Shown here piece after piece: positions 42,385 through 54,821 of a DNA stretch of 64,000 nt (the stretch's first letter is position 1; each line of letters begins with the position of its first letter). The position numbers and the translations under genes were made by a program. The notes beneath the pieces are model-generated. The model had not been told where the DNA came from, did no database searches, and saw only the letters and a program-made list of their open reading frames with translations. The DNA is taken from positions 90,127 to 154,126 of the forward strand of contig MNCI01008930.1 in NCBI GenBank assembly GCA_015680685.1, in the 5' to 3' direction. This DNA is from Gnetum montanum (taxonomy: Eukaryota; Streptophyta; Gnetopsida; Gnetales; Gnetaceae).

Positions 42385-45217
42385 TGTTAGCACATTTTAA
42401 GCCATTTCATGGAGCAGGAGTTTCAGTCTATTTAATAGAAGGAAAAGAGAGAATAAAAATAAACTAAAATATGTGTAAAAATTCATATGAGTTATTCGGT
42501 GGTGATGAAGCACATATTTTTTTTAACCTTATACATTGAGCAAAGAGTGTAATATTTCGGCATATTACATGATGTTTATCGGGAAAGGTTATAATTCAAC
42601 CAGTTATGGGCTTAGAAATGGTTCAGCAGTGGTGGTGGACACGGAGATATACATGGCCTGGTTATACAAACATATTGATGATGAACATTAACAAAGAATG
42701 GGGTCGGTCCTGCTTTTCACGCAGAACAGAGAAAATTTGATTTTGTAGTAAGAAGAAACAGTGTATTGAAGCAAATACTTTCAGAAACAAGGGCACATAT
42801 GGTGAGATAATATGGTAGTCTAGGTATTGGAAAAACATTTTTGAAAGCTGGAAAAAATGTACACTTACTTTAAGAAAAACGTGGTGGTTCTTACCAATAC
42901 GGCAACCAAAACAAATTACGCTTGCTGATATAAAATTTTGCCAAGAACTACCAGAAATAACCTCATATTCGTCTTCAGAATTTCATCAAATGCTTGCCAC
43001 ACAAGGTTTCATTTTTCTGTTCCTAATTTCTTGGCTAGAGCATGTAACAATAAGCAGCTTAGCAGTTTTTGGAGTAACAGGTTGCAGAAAAATAAGCGAA
43101 ACAGGGCTAAAACGTAGGCGGTTACCATGCCTACCCTTGTGCCTGTAGTTAGAGACGATTATCAGCAAAAAAAAGAAAAACAAGAAACACAAATGCTGAG
43201 CGCTTCCAAGGGCATAGAAGGTGTTTGTTTTCTTCACCGAACAGATGGTAATCGCGGACGCACTTACACCGTTGGCGCTTAATGTGCCATACTTGAACAC
43301 AGCCCACGTGTGGAGCAGGTCATCATCACCGAGGGTTTGCAGTACTGATACGGGAGAAATAGCAACTGCTATCGAGCCGTGCGTGGAATTAGTTCCAACT
43401 GCCATCACGTTTTTGGGGGTTCAGAGAGCGGGAAAAGTTCAGTAGAGTGGAGCACAACCTGCGAAGATGGGGTCGTGTGCAGGCGAAGCCATTGGCAACG
43501 CGTTTAACTACAAACTGCATCCTAAATATTTTAGTTAACCTTCAAAAATTATTTAAGGCCTTTACTTTGGAAAAGTATATTTTCTTTCATTGGCCATCCC
43601 TTAAATTAATTTTATATTCAATTATATTCTTTGTGAAAATAAAACGTTTCTAAAGCCTCAACCTAACGAAGATGAATATTGGATATAAATATTGGATACC
43701 TCTATATTAAGATATATTCAAAAGACAAAAATTCTTGGGATATTTACCCAATATCATACATGAACTAGACACTTGTCAGTTGTAGATTTTTTTTCTATAT
43801 GATAGTTACAACCACCCAATATTTTTGTAACTTACCTAACTTGTTGGGCAAGTAACCTTCTAATTGGTTGGCCAAGTTACTTGGGAGAGACGTTAGGTGA
43901 GATATTTTTGAATATGTAACTTCCCTACCTACCTTTGAACCCTATAAAAAGGCTTCAGGGATGATATGGGAGCATATTGGGACTTTTGGGAGGTCTCATA
44001 CATCACACTTTTGAGAAGACATTGGGATCACACTTGGGCTCTCACTCAGAGACATACTTGAGGTCTTGAGAAGAGCTTTGTAAAGAAATTGTGAATGATT
44101 GCTTGCAAGATGGCTTGCTAGAGTAAAGATTTCAGCCTCTTTATCATGGTCGTTTGAGTTATGCATTTCATTTTTTATTTTTTTTTAAATTGTTTAGCTA
44201 GTGGTTTAGATAGTATCATCCTTGGCAAGTAATTTTGGGATTTTTAGATTGCTCTTGTTGTTCTTGTTGCCCGATAGAAATTTCTATTAAAATTTTTCCA
44301 TAGAAGTGCTTGTATTTAAAAGCCTTAAGAGCATTTTAGTAGTAAATTTTGTTATTGTGCAACGTGTGGGAACTGCTATTGGGATTGTTGTAAGAGAGCC
44401 TCTGTTTGTAGCCACGCCGTTGAACAATTCAGTAGTCGAGGGGGTTCAGAAAATAGTTGGTATTTTGATGGGACCAGAATAGCTTATTTTTATCTTTAAA
44501 GTGAATTCCCGTGGTATTTCAATCAGAAATTGTCAAGTCTTTTAAAGGTTCTGTTTGAATGAAATCGTTGACATCTATTATCTAGTCAAAATGGAGTCTC
44601 GTACGTGATAGTTTATGTAGCAATTTTTGGTAGCATAGTAGGATTGTCTTGAAGATATTGCTTGTTTGAGCCTTGGAAGTTTGAACAATTCGTAGATATT
44701 GAATTTGGGATAGCTTTATTGCGAAGTGTTTACTCGTGTCATTTTACCTTGTTTAAATATTTGAGTTCTTAACATAAATCTTCCTTCCTTTCTATCTATT
44801 TCCATTGAATCTCACTCTATTTTTAGTTTTCTTGTGGAACTATCTCTTTCTCTGGGGAAAATTAGAAGTAGATTCGTAGAGTTGTGCTCAAATGTTTTTG
44901 CAAAATTTTATTTGTTACAAGTAGGTATTATAAGGACTGCGTAGACTAGGTAGTTGAACAAAATAGGAAATTTTCAACAACTCACAGTACTTGGCAAAGT
45001 TGGCTGAATCTCTTTAAAGTAAGTCATTTGTAGTTTACACACAACGTAATCATTACATTTCTCACAACTGCATGCCTCAACAGCACACACACATACTCAC
45101 ATTAACTATTGAGTTTATTTGGAGGTATCTGGGCCTTGGTGTTGCCAGAGACCAGCAGGCACCTAAATCTTGTTCGAGGACACTCGTTGGCGGTCATGTC
45201 CCAAATGGTCTCCAACA
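42385..45217 (+). repeat. E6 3' LTR (2833 bp)
   Basis: Partner of the 5' LTR; it differs by scattered substitutions and small indels, such as ten bases missing near 42725. TATA at 43943-43950, G-box at 43305-43310. It ends TCTCCAACA before the GTTTT duplication. Confidence 0.95.
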
Positions 45218-45591
45218 GTTTTCTTGGCCTGCTTGGGGGTAGGGGTCCCAGTGTTCAGTTGTTGTTTGATGGTTGTGGCCTTTGCTTTAGCCATGGGGGT
45301 TGTGAGGTGCTCGTTTATCCTCTTGTGTCACCATTTGGTGGGCCTACCCGAGTTGCTAGTGGGTTCAACCCTTGAAGAAGGATGGATGGAGAGGTTTCCC
45401 ACTGTTGGGCTTTAGATAGGTGAGGGGCCATCATGTTGTGGCATCCTTATGAAAAATGGTGATTTAGGTGGAGTTTTTATGTGGCCAACTTGTTGTGGCA
45501 CCTTGATGAAGAAAGGTTGCTTAATGTCATGTCGGTTTAACGTATTAGCAGATGATTGCTATGGAACTTTGACCACAAAGGGTGTTGTGGG
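45218..45591 (-). pseudogene. E5 (right piece): gag linker remnant
   Basis: Continuation of E5 after E6. It contains the linker region with PFFIKVPQ-like repeats on the minus strand (for example around 45500), matching E3 at 21720-22100. It is cut at 45591 by the 5' LTR of E7, within GTTGTGGGTG. Confidence 0.8.
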
Positions 45592-47308
45592 TGAAACACC
45601 ACTAATTTCAGCCTAACGCTTTGAAACAAGAACAACATAGAGCCTCTTGAGATATTAGGAGACAAAATTTTACTAAGGCATGTAACTCACACTAATGTCA
45701 CGTTGGCAGCATGAGTACAGTGTAAGCAACTTCAGAAGTTCCAAAATCAAGTTAAAGATGGTCCAATATGAAGGTGCAAGCCATCCTCAAGGGCCATTAT
45801 GGTCCATTCCAAGTTTTAGCATTCCAGAGTTCAAATTTTGGAACAAATTGTACACATTTTCTCACTCACGCTGATGGTCACGCTGAGGTCATGCTAGCAG
45901 TGTGAGTATAGCATGAGCAAATCTAAGAGCCTAAAAACTGAGTTGAAATGATTTGATTCCAAGTTGCAAGTTATCATCAGAGTTCATTGTTGACAAATTT
46001 AAGTTCCAGCCTCCAGAATTTGATATTTCAAGTCCAAAATTGCAAGTTTTTGCAGCTCATGTTGTGGTCACGTTGCACTCATGCTAGTAGTGTGAGTCCA
46101 GCATGAGTTACCAAAAGTGGTATAAAATAAGGAACATCAAGCTTAATTTTTGACTTGCAGATCACTCTTAAGGTCAACCACAGTTAGGGAATTGATGTAC
46201 TCAAGAAATAGGCTTTAATAATCAAAATTTGGTGTGAAATATGTCATTTTTACCTCACTCATGCTGAGGTCACGTTGGCAATGTGAGTGCAGCATGAGTA
46301 TTGATCATCCTCAGTCAAAAGCATGCCAAACACATGCTGAGGACATGCCAAGACAAAATCAACTCATTTTGGAAGTCCTAGTGAAAAAAAGATGCCTCAA
46401 ATAGCCACAAAACCACTCAAATCAATATCCTGCAGTAGTCAATTTAGGGATCGAGAAGTTTCAAGCAAGCCAGATTCAATCTCTCTTGTTGTACATTATC
46501 ATTTTCATTGTAAATTTTCATCATTTGTTAGCTTGAGAAGTTCTTATGCTCCAAATTATATGTGATTCCATGAGCGTAAGCTAGCTTGAGTAAGCTAACA
46601 CATGCTATAATATACAGTGCATCCAGTCAAGAACATAGCTTGCCTACACACGTATAATTCACACACAACTATCCATCAAACACATGTTACTTGATCTGTT
46701 TTCCTCTCATTTCTTAGTCGTTGATTCCATCCATGAGTTCCACACCTAAGCCCAACCAAACCTTATAAATACCCTATTAATTCACATAAATGAGGTTGGC
46801 AATTTTGAAAGTTAACGGTTTAGAAAACACTAACTGGTAACTTTTAGATGCTCGAGTGCACCTGACTCCTAGCATCCAAGCACCTATAAGCATATCACCC
46901 CAGGGCTTAGCACTTGACTTGCCATTCACATGCGTAGCTACGCTTTGACCGATGCATATTCATTCTAAGCAATACAATACAGTTTATTTTTTCCTTCCAT
47001 TGTATTGTTTACTCTATTTTAAATTCAGTTTATGCTTTGTTTACAATACCAGTTCTATATACGCTCTGTTTGCATTTCATATGTTACTATTTACATTTTG
47101 AACATCAGTTATGATAACCCTAGTGCAAGCCATACCTTACATTCGGGGAAGTCCTTAGTTGATTTATGTGTAGACCATCCAAGGCACTCTGCCTTCGTTT
47201 TCTTCTCTAGCTTGCCCTCACTCGAACATAGGGTCAGCTATGTCTGTCCAATGATCTTTCAGTGTTTTTTATCCTTCTAGCCTTACATCGACGATTTCAG
47301 TCAGTATA
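45592..47308 (+). repeat. E7 5' LTR (about 1717 bp)
   Basis: Begins TGAAACACCACTAATTTC and ends TCAGTCAGTATA. A TATA box, TATAAATACCC, is at 46764-46774. The upstream half has four blocks with CTCACGCTGA/GTCACGTTG and GTGTGAGT at about 45686, 45866, 46056 and 46254, spaced roughly 180-200 bp, a degenerate version of the 181-bp repeat layout of E1. Confidence 0.83.
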
Positions 47309-47314
47309 GTAAAT

Positions 47315-47331
47315 TGGCACTAGAAGGAGGG
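47315..47331 (+). other. E7 primer-binding-site-like motif
   Basis: TGGCACTAGAAGGAGGG, six bases after the LTR end. Confidence 0.6.
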
Positions 47332-47429
47332 CCAACCTATTTACTATCCTATCAAAATTTTTATCATGCTACCTGTTAAATGCTACATAGACCAAGTGCT
47401 AAAACTAAAGCTCAGCTTGTCAAGCTAGC

Positions 47430-47655
47430 TTACTCACGCTCAGCTTGACTTACTCATGCTGACAAGCCTAGTTACTCACCCTAATAGCTTGCTCACGCTG
47501 ACAAGCTTGGTCATTCACACTAACAGCTTGCTCACACTGACAAGCCCAATCACTCACGTTAACATCTTGCTCACGCTGACAAGCCTAGTCACTCACATTG
47601 ATAGCTTGCTCACGCTGACAAGCCCAGTCACTCACACTGATAGCTTTCTCATGCT
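47430..47655 (+). repeat. 39-bp tandem repeat in E7 leader (five or more units)
   Basis: Units carry AGCTTGCTCACGCTGACAAG and ACTCAC. The 39-bp period keeps a frame open with repeats of LTSLVTHxNSLLT, which is a by-product of the array. It sits just before the gag ATG, as the leader arrays of E1 and E8 do. Confidence 0.88.
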
Positions 47656-47658
47656 ACT

Positions 47659-50096
47659 ATGGAATCTTCCCACATCCTCACACCTAAACAATATAACTTC
47701 ATTTGTGTGAAAATCCAAGTCAACTTGCCTATCGATCACATAGAAAGAGAAGCAAAGTGAAAATATGAGCTCATCTACAAGGGAGGTTGTGAGTTTACAC
47801 CCTCAACATTTGACATAATCCCTCTTTCCAAGCCCTATCATTGACTCATATCCTAGCCTCTCATGCTAAGGAATCAAACTTCACAACCATCTTTGATAGA
47901 GCCTTCGAGCTAAGATGAGGAAGACAACTTTGCTTTCACTTCCACCCACTACATACCACAAGTACAAACCCATGGGGCACCTCTAACTACTTTAGCACAA
48001 CACGTTTAGGGGATCACCTCACAAACTATGGCTGGGCAGTGGGTTTCACCAGTTGTTTAGCAATACAAAACTGCTCACTACAACGTACCACACCCTATAA
48101 TCCCATCTCTGAATGTTTCTCTACCACGACAACCAATAATCTAACAACCTCCCTTTCCACAAACAATACAATAGTTGAATTACTATCAATTGCAATCCAC
48201 TTGACCCATCAGTCTACCTACCGCTCAAGAGTGGGTAGACACAAAGAAAATGATGTACTTATTGATTGAAGAGGTAAAGCATCTTAAAATCGCAAACACT
48301 GAGGAAATCAAGGTGTTGGACTTCTACCAAGATGACCCAATTCACCCTTCAGTTCCACCATTAACCTTGTCAAAGGAAATCTCATTACCTTAACTAACCA
48401 AGTACAATGGAGAGGGAGATCCAAACGCCCACCTAGTGAAATTTCGACTAGAATGTCTACTACTTCAGGCCTAGCCTCATGCAATTCTGTGTGTATTTGC
48501 TATGTCCTTAATGGGAAAATCCTTAGACTAGTACCGAGCTTTACCTCGTAACTTCATATCCTCTCTGGAGAATTTGTTACATTAATTTGTTACTCATTTC
48601 AAGTATAATCTAAAACCTGAAGCCACACTGGATAACTTGATTTAGATTAAATAGGTGTCACTAGATTCCGTACAAAAGTTTATCCAAAGGTGGAGTGTAG
48701 CTCTGAATGAACTTCATGAGCCCATCACTAAAACATACCTGCTTACCATTCTTAAGGCTGTAGTGAATGACTTCGTTAAGTCAAAACTTTATTATTTGAG
48801 TGCTCGTACTTTAAGCCAAGCGTTTGCAAAAATTCAAAACATAGAAGAGGCAGTGTAATCAAGCAATGAACCAGCTTATGTGGCCTATAGAAACCAACAC
48901 ACTTGCAAGTAAAACACGACAGTAGCAATGGTGGCCGCAAGCACAAAAGCAACCAACTGGGGCCCAACAACTAAGCAACCCAGAACCCCAACTGACAAAA
49001 CTACCAACTTTTGCGCCAACTCACCTACATCAGCAAGGGCCACCCCAAGGCCCAACTTTCAGTGCAAGGACCACTCAAAGTATACACCACTACCAATGCA
49101 ACCCTCTAAACTATTGGAGCAACTCTTGAAATCTGGACAAATCCAACACAAAATCGTATCGGTGATTACTTGTCAAAAACATGATAGGTACTGTGAACTA
49201 CTAAGGAACCCTTCATTAGCAGTACCAAATGAGCCCCTGGTCCCACAACATTTTAAATTGGACCAATACTATCATTAGCATTAATTGGTTGGTCATAGTA
49301 CATACAACTATCGTGCTTTGCAAGATGACCTACAGAGAATGATAGAACAAGGCCAATTGGAGATTGACATGGCGAGTCAATCCAACACAGATGATGCCTC
49401 CTATGTCATAAACTCAATTAGCATAGGTGGTGCCCAAACCTATGCAACAAACTTTTGTGACCTGTGTGCCTCCTAACAAGGTAAAGGTCCCCGTAGCCTC
49501 CACAAGCAAGAGGCCTCCCTTTGTCTTCAAAGTGCGGCCTCAAGCACCCATAACATCCTTTGTGGTCAAGGTTCGAAAGCAATCATCAGCTAAGATGTTA
49601 AACTGGCATGATGTAGCAACAACAACTGCTAAGCAACATTTTTTCATCAAGGTGCCATAACAAGTTGGCCACATAACAACTTCTAGATCACCATTTGTCA
49701 TAAGGGTGCCACAATGTGATGGGCCCTCACCTACTCGAAGCCCAACAGTGGGAAACATCTTGATCCCTCCTCCCTCAAGGGTTGAGCCCACCAAATGACA
49801 ATGTAAGAGAAAAAATGAGCACCTCACAAACCCCATGGATGAAGCAAAGGCCACAACTAGCAAGCAAGAAGCAAGCCTTGGGGCCCCTACCCCCAAGCAG
49901 GTCAAGCAAACCAATCCCAATTCCCCTTCCCAAGAGACCTATCTTTCAAGCCACATGGAGGAAATCAAGGCCAACACAACAGCTAATGACAAGGACTTTG
50001 TAGCTGCACTAACCCAGGTGAAGGAAACAATCAAGAAAAAGAACACAACATGGAGCTTGTATGACCTGGTCATGACCTCATCTGCTCATTGCCAAG
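47659..50096 (+). pseudogene. E7 gag (many stops, one frameshift)
   Basis: ATG at 47659 (MESSHILTPKQYNFICVKIQVNLP). The order matches E1: N-terminal block, Gln/Pro-rich middle, gag core (LTKYNGEGDPNAHLVKF at about 48395; VQKFIQRWSVALNELHEP at about 48670; DFVKSKLYYLSARTLSQAF), then NFQCKDHSKY, LLRNPSLAVPNEPL, a knuckle whose first Cys is lost (QYYH...HSTYNY), a frameshift near 49430 and PFVVKVRKQ linker repeats. At least fifteen in-frame stops, many at Gln, Arg and Trp codons, suggest C-to-T decay. It ends in the conserved LYDLVMTSSAH block. Confidence 0.85.
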
Positions 50097-51700
50097 TGAA
50101 ATGCCCTAAAAAATTTGGTGTCATCCTTGCTTCACCAGGCTCTTGTAGTCCGTGCAGCACTATGATAGTTCATTAGGAGGAGAACGTTCTGAGTTTAGGT
50201 GCTAGTTCAAAAAATTTTCTACTTTGAGCATGGATGGATTCTGCATCATCCTGCCTGTCCACCAAAGTAGCCTGCCCAACCATTAACCTGTTCAAAAATG
50301 GTGTGCGGAATTGGCAGCAGCATCTTGGATGCGCAAAAAATAGTTTGGCAAGTTTTATAAGTCATGAAGTCTACTATGCTATGCCTCGTGGTGTAGCAAA
50401 CTTCAAAAGACAATGGCAAAATGAAGTGCTATGCTACTCTACGCCATGTAGCGTAGCATGGCAATGGCTTCACCACCATTCCCTTCACCCAATTTCAAGT
50501 TTTGCAACGATATCCCTTTCCATCAGGAAGCAGCAGACCATGTCTTCTACTACACTATGCTGAGCTACATGGCACAGTGAGGCGTAGCAATCCTATAGAA
50601 GGGACAGAAGGTAGCTCAAAGGGCAGAATCAGCAAAGTTTACAAGACTTGCATTGTAGAAGACGAAGTTTGCAAATCGGCAAGACTTTCGCAACTAAGGC
50701 CAGTCGCTACGCTACATAGTGTAGCATAGCATAGCAAGCAACACACGTGTAGTAGAATGCGCAACAAGGTGCTATGCTATGCCAAGCATGTTACGCTACA
50801 AAGCACAACAAGGCATGCGGGTGGTTGTGCGACATAAATGCACTTCACCTAATCATACCATTGGCACATGTTTGTAGACGATGAAGGTGAAATTACAATG
50901 TGGCAGGCTTGCAATTATTGCATGATGGGCTCACATTACAATGGTCTTGTAGGTCCAATGCTCATACATGGTGTGAGTGGCACTAGCAAGTGAACGCTTG
51001 CCCTTTAGTCCTATAAATACCCCAACAAAAAGCATGTAAAGGGATTCAGATATTTTTGAAACAAATAGCATTAAAGGGATGAGAACTTTTTGAATTCTGA
51101 AAACTTCTCTCCTCTTTGGCATTGTAACATCAAGCATTGTGAGCTTTCTGTTTGACACTGCAAACAGTTAGCATTTTTAGCTAACATTCTATTCCACCCT
51201 TCTTCTACCACCTTGGTAGAATTCCCACATTATCAACACCTAAGTCTACGCCCAAGCGCATAGTCTATTTTTCTCTACACGTCCTGGTTACTCTTGGGAT
51301 CTCTGCACTTCATCATGCTGTGCAACTAATTGTATCCATCTTGACAGAGCAAGTCTATAGCTTTGAAGTGATGCATGTTTCTAACTACACTTTACTTTAT
51401 TTCTTGCCTGCGGTCCCATTTGCATTATTTTTTTTGTTTTATCCACTTGCAAGCATTACTTCACATTTTTTTTACATTTTCTACTTTAATTACTTTCAAG
51501 AATTATTTTTCACTTCTATTCTATCTCAAAGGTACACGTTGCAAAAGGCTATATTGACGTCGACGTAAGTCCCTATCTGATTAACTAGACCATTCAAGGC
51601 GCCCCGTATCCGCACACACCTAGCACGGCTCTCCCGCAGGTACTGTCGTGCTTGCCGACCCCTTGGTGTTTTCCAGCCACCAACATTTTCAGTCGCTATA
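50097..51700 (+). repeat. E8 5' LTR (about 1604 bp)
   Basis: Begins TGAAATGCCCTAAAAAATTTGG, comparable to TGAAACACCACAAAAAATTTGG in E1, and ends TTTTCAGTCGCTATA. A TATA box is at 51012-51023. Palindromic GCTATGCTA/TAGCGTAGC words fill 50360-50850, including GCTACATAGTGTAGC near 50710, which E5 also has. The far end is fixed by homology with the other LTRs; the partner LTR is outside the window. Confidence 0.78.
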
Positions 51701-51706
51701 GTTTTC

Positions 51707-51723
51707 TGGCACTAGAAGGAGGG
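51707..51723 (+). other. E8 primer-binding-site-like motif
   Basis: TGGCACTAGAAGGAGGG, identical to E7, six bases after the LTR end. Confidence 0.6.
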
Positions 51724-51829
51724 TCTTTTGGTGCCTTTTCTGAGTGTCACGGTAGTTTTGTAAGCCTTATATACCTTGATACACATAAGCATAAATGCAA
51801 CACCCTCTTGCGGTTGTTTGCACTTTGTG

Positions 51830-52460
51830 TGGTGCAGATCGGTCACCTCGATGGTTCCTTGGGATCCCTACAGAACACAAGGCCTTCGATTATCGACTAA
51901 CTAGCTCTTTTACAGTTTTCTCGCATGCATTCTATACCCCATCCCATGTGGTATAGAAGAATCGCTTCGATGGTCCCTTGAGGATCCTACAAGATGCAAA
52001 GCCTTTTTGATCGCTAGTTAGCTTGATCATCTTATGGTTGTCTTGCATGCATTCTGTACCCCATCTTGTGTGGTATAGACCAGTTGCTTTGATGGTCCTT
52101 TGGGGATTCTGCAAGACACAAAGCCTTCTTGTTAGCTTGCTTGTCTTATGGTAGTTTCGTAAGCCTTCTACACCCCGATATGCATTAGCATAGACTCAAC
52201 ACCCATTTGTGGTTGTTTATGTGTCGTGCAGTGTAGATTGGTCGCCTCGATGGTTCCTCGGGAGCCCTATGAGACATAAAGCCTCCGACGGCCAGTTAAC
52301 CTACCTTCCCTTTTTACAATAGTATTGCATGCGCTTTGCACCTTAACTCGCACAGACGTAAATGTGACACCCTGTTGTGGTTGTTTATGCCTTGTATGGT
52401 GTAGATTGGTCACCTCGATGGTTCCTCCGAAATTCAGCAAGACGTAAAGCTTATTTTTAT
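51830..52460 (+). repeat. E8 leader repeats (five units of about 120-170 bp)
   Basis: The landmark TCGATGGTTCCTYGGG (or variants) recurs near 51848, 51967, 52088, 52245 and 52415, each followed by an ACAYAAAGCCT-type sequence and a GCATGCATTCT or TTTATG block. Two unit lengths (about 120 and 160-170) alternate. I found no coding signal in it. Confidence 0.8.
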
Positions 52461-52541
52461 TGCTTTTTCCAACTTTCTTATTTGATTGCACTCTTTGGCA
52501 CAGCTTTTGTGCTTTTCTTTTGCATAACTACCTACTTAACA

Positions 52542-54821
52542 ATGGCTTTTTCAACTACCGCTGCTAATGCCTTCAGCATGGAAGCCCCCTTCAACGTTGA
52601 TATTCCCACCATGGTTCAAGGCACTACTAGTGCTGAACAACCGCCGAATCTGACATTGGAAGCACGTCGATCTCTTAGAATCAAAAATCGGGGACCTGAG
52701 GGATTAGCCCAGTAACACGAGTGTTATAGTTTCCTTTATGCAAAGGTGCAGGCTAATTTGCCCTTGGATTTACACGAACTCGAAGAAAAATGTAGCTTTG
52801 AATTCACTTACTGCAATGGGAAGGAATTCGTTCCTGCTCCCAACGTTTCGTTATCTTTAACACAAGCATATCAAAGGATGTTGGATCAATTAATCTAGTT
52901 GGCTAGGCTTAGGGAGAAATAGGATAATACATCCAACCAGGACGACACCTGTCAAGATGGACAGGAGGAACTTGATTCCCAATTTGATGAGGGAGGTCAA
53001 ACCAACCCCGTTCCTATCCCTCCTACCTAGTCTTTCTGGGCCAATCAGCTGTCTGTCACCGCTCCCTTTGCCATCATGCCTATGCTTCAGCAGCCTACAA
53101 CTGCAATGAAAATTGGTAGCCATGCCACATTCCTGGTGTATCATCGCCCTTATTTCCCTGTTGCATTCACAGAAACTGTGCCCCTGCAAACTGTTTATCA
53201 GTACATTCTTGTGGTGCGTAACATGCCTATCACGGCTACCCTACCGCATGTTCACATTGTGCCTACTTTGGAACTGCACATAACTTGCATGCCAATTCCT
53301 ATGTACGTGTCTATTCCACCCATTGTGGTAGGCCCTGGCCTGTCCACATGGTGGACCCTGTTCGCCTCTTTGTCTATTCTACAACCGTTGTAGATGTCTC
53401 ACTATGTTCACCCTTAGACCTACCTAACCATGCAAATGGTACATCCTAGTACCGGGCCATGGTCTATCCCATCGGTGACCCAAACGGTCTATCCAGTAGC
53501 TCAACCCACTATTACTGCTTCGACAGCACCACCCACCAGGTGGTGGACAACGCAAGTAGCACCTTTAGCAGGGGCAGCCCCAACGGCACTACTGATGAGT
53601 CAGGCCACCACTACCACCATGCCATGTGTAGGAGCTGCCACTGCAGTCCCCAAACCATCTACAACATTGCTAGGTCTGGACCAAGCATTTCAGCTCATCT
53701 AGACCCTCACTGATGAAATAAAATGCCTCAAAGTTGTTGGGTCCAACACAGTACAAGTCATGGACTTCTATTAGGATGACCTCGTCAGCCCTGTAATCCC
53801 AGCTTTGATGTTACCTCTGGGGATGTCTCTCTTGCACTTCATGAAGTACGATGGGGAGGGAGATCCCAATGTGCATCTTGTCACTTTCAGGTCTGCATCT
53901 TTGCTATTGCAACAATGGCCACATACGATCATTCACGTCTTCACCATGTCCCTAGCCGGGAAATCCCTAGATTGGTACTGCACATTGCCACGTTCATCCA
54001 TTTCAACTTTAGAAGAACTCCTGACCCAGTTCGTGGCACACTTCAAGTACAACTTGAAGCTAGAAACCATGCTGGATCAATTGATAAGTGTGAAACAAGA
54101 CACTCTAGAACCAGTCCAAAAATTCATTCAACGTTGGAGCACAACCCTTAACAAAATCCATGAGCCCATTGTAGAGGCCCACTTTCTGGCCATCTTTAAG
54201 GGTGCAGTAAATGAATTCATCAAGTCTAAACTGTATTATCTCGCTCCTCTCTCTCTCAGTCAGGCTTTCGCTCAAACTAAGAGCATACAGGATGCAGCCA
54301 AGGCAAGCAAGGACCCGGCCTACATCGCTTACAAGAGCACCTTAGCAAAGAAGGACAAAGGGAAGGCCCCAACAACCACAATGGCCAATGTGGCAACTGA
54401 GGCCAAGCCCAAACCTAGTAGTAGTGGTAACAAGAATAACAAGAAACTAGCCATACTTATGGCTAACCCTGCGCCCAAATTGGGCCAAGCACTGCAACCT
54501 ACTGCACATGCGCTTGAGACATCTGCATACACCAAACCCAACTTTGAGCGCAAAGATCGCTCGAAATACATCCCACTTCCTCTCAAACCTTTAGAACTCC
54601 TGAAGCAACTGTTGGAAGCAGGGTACATCCAACAAAAGAAGATGTTAGAAGAAGCAAATGTAAGACATCAACGCTACTACAAGCTCCTTAGGAATGCTTC
54701 TTTGGCATTGCCCAATGAGCCTCTAGTTCCTAGGGGTTTTAGGTTAGATAGGTTTTGTGACTACCACCAACTGTGTGGTCACACCACAGATTATTGTTTG
54801 TCATTGCAGGATGACATATAA
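52542..54821 (+). pseudogene. E8 gag (one frame, several stops)
   Basis: ATG at 52542 (MAFSTTAANAF). The same frame continues to 54821 through stops near 52713, 52897, 52919, 53026, 53391, 53700 and 53771. In order: N-terminal conserved block (YAKVQANLPLDLHELEEK), a long Pro/Thr/Val-rich middle (53040-53700), gag core from 53805 without any stop for 338 codons (MKYDGEGDPNVHLVTFRS, KSLDWYCTLPRSS, VQKFIQRWSTTLNKIHEP, EFIKSKLYYLAP), a Lys/Ala-rich segment, and the knuckle C-x2-H-x4-H-x4-C at 54756-54797. Its first stops hit Gln-type codons. Best preserved capsid core of the family here. Confidence 0.88.

Larger units (their letters stand above)
33157..45222 (+). mobile_element. E6: complete Ty3/gypsy retrotransposon with TSD GTTTT
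   Basis: LTRs at 33162-36003 and 42385-45217 start TGTTRGCACATTTT and end CCAACA. The 5-bp duplication GTTTT flanks the element at 33157-33161 and 45218-45222. Inside are a primer site, one long gag-pro frame, RT, RNase H, integrase without a chromodomain, a 3' extra ORF and a polypurine tract. The two LTRs are very similar by eye, with scattered substitutions and a few small indels, so it is younger than E5, into which it is inserted. In-frame stops and three sequence gaps mean that this copy is not intact. Confidence 0.95.
45592..50096 (+). mobile_element. E7: 5' LTR and gag of a TGAAACACC-family element
   Basis: Opposite in orientation to E5, into whose linker it is inserted. The 5' LTR is 45592-47308, followed by the primer-site motif, a 39-bp tandem repeat leader and gag from 47659. 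The coding sequence stops at 50096 in codons for TSSAHCQ, just ahead of the protease, where E8 begins. Everything downstream lies beyond E8, outside the window. Confidence 0.87.

Noticed and set aside
47456-47710. Plus-strand frame with repeated LTSLVTH units
   Set aside because: A by-product of the 39-bp leader repeat of E7; gag starts in another frame at 47659.
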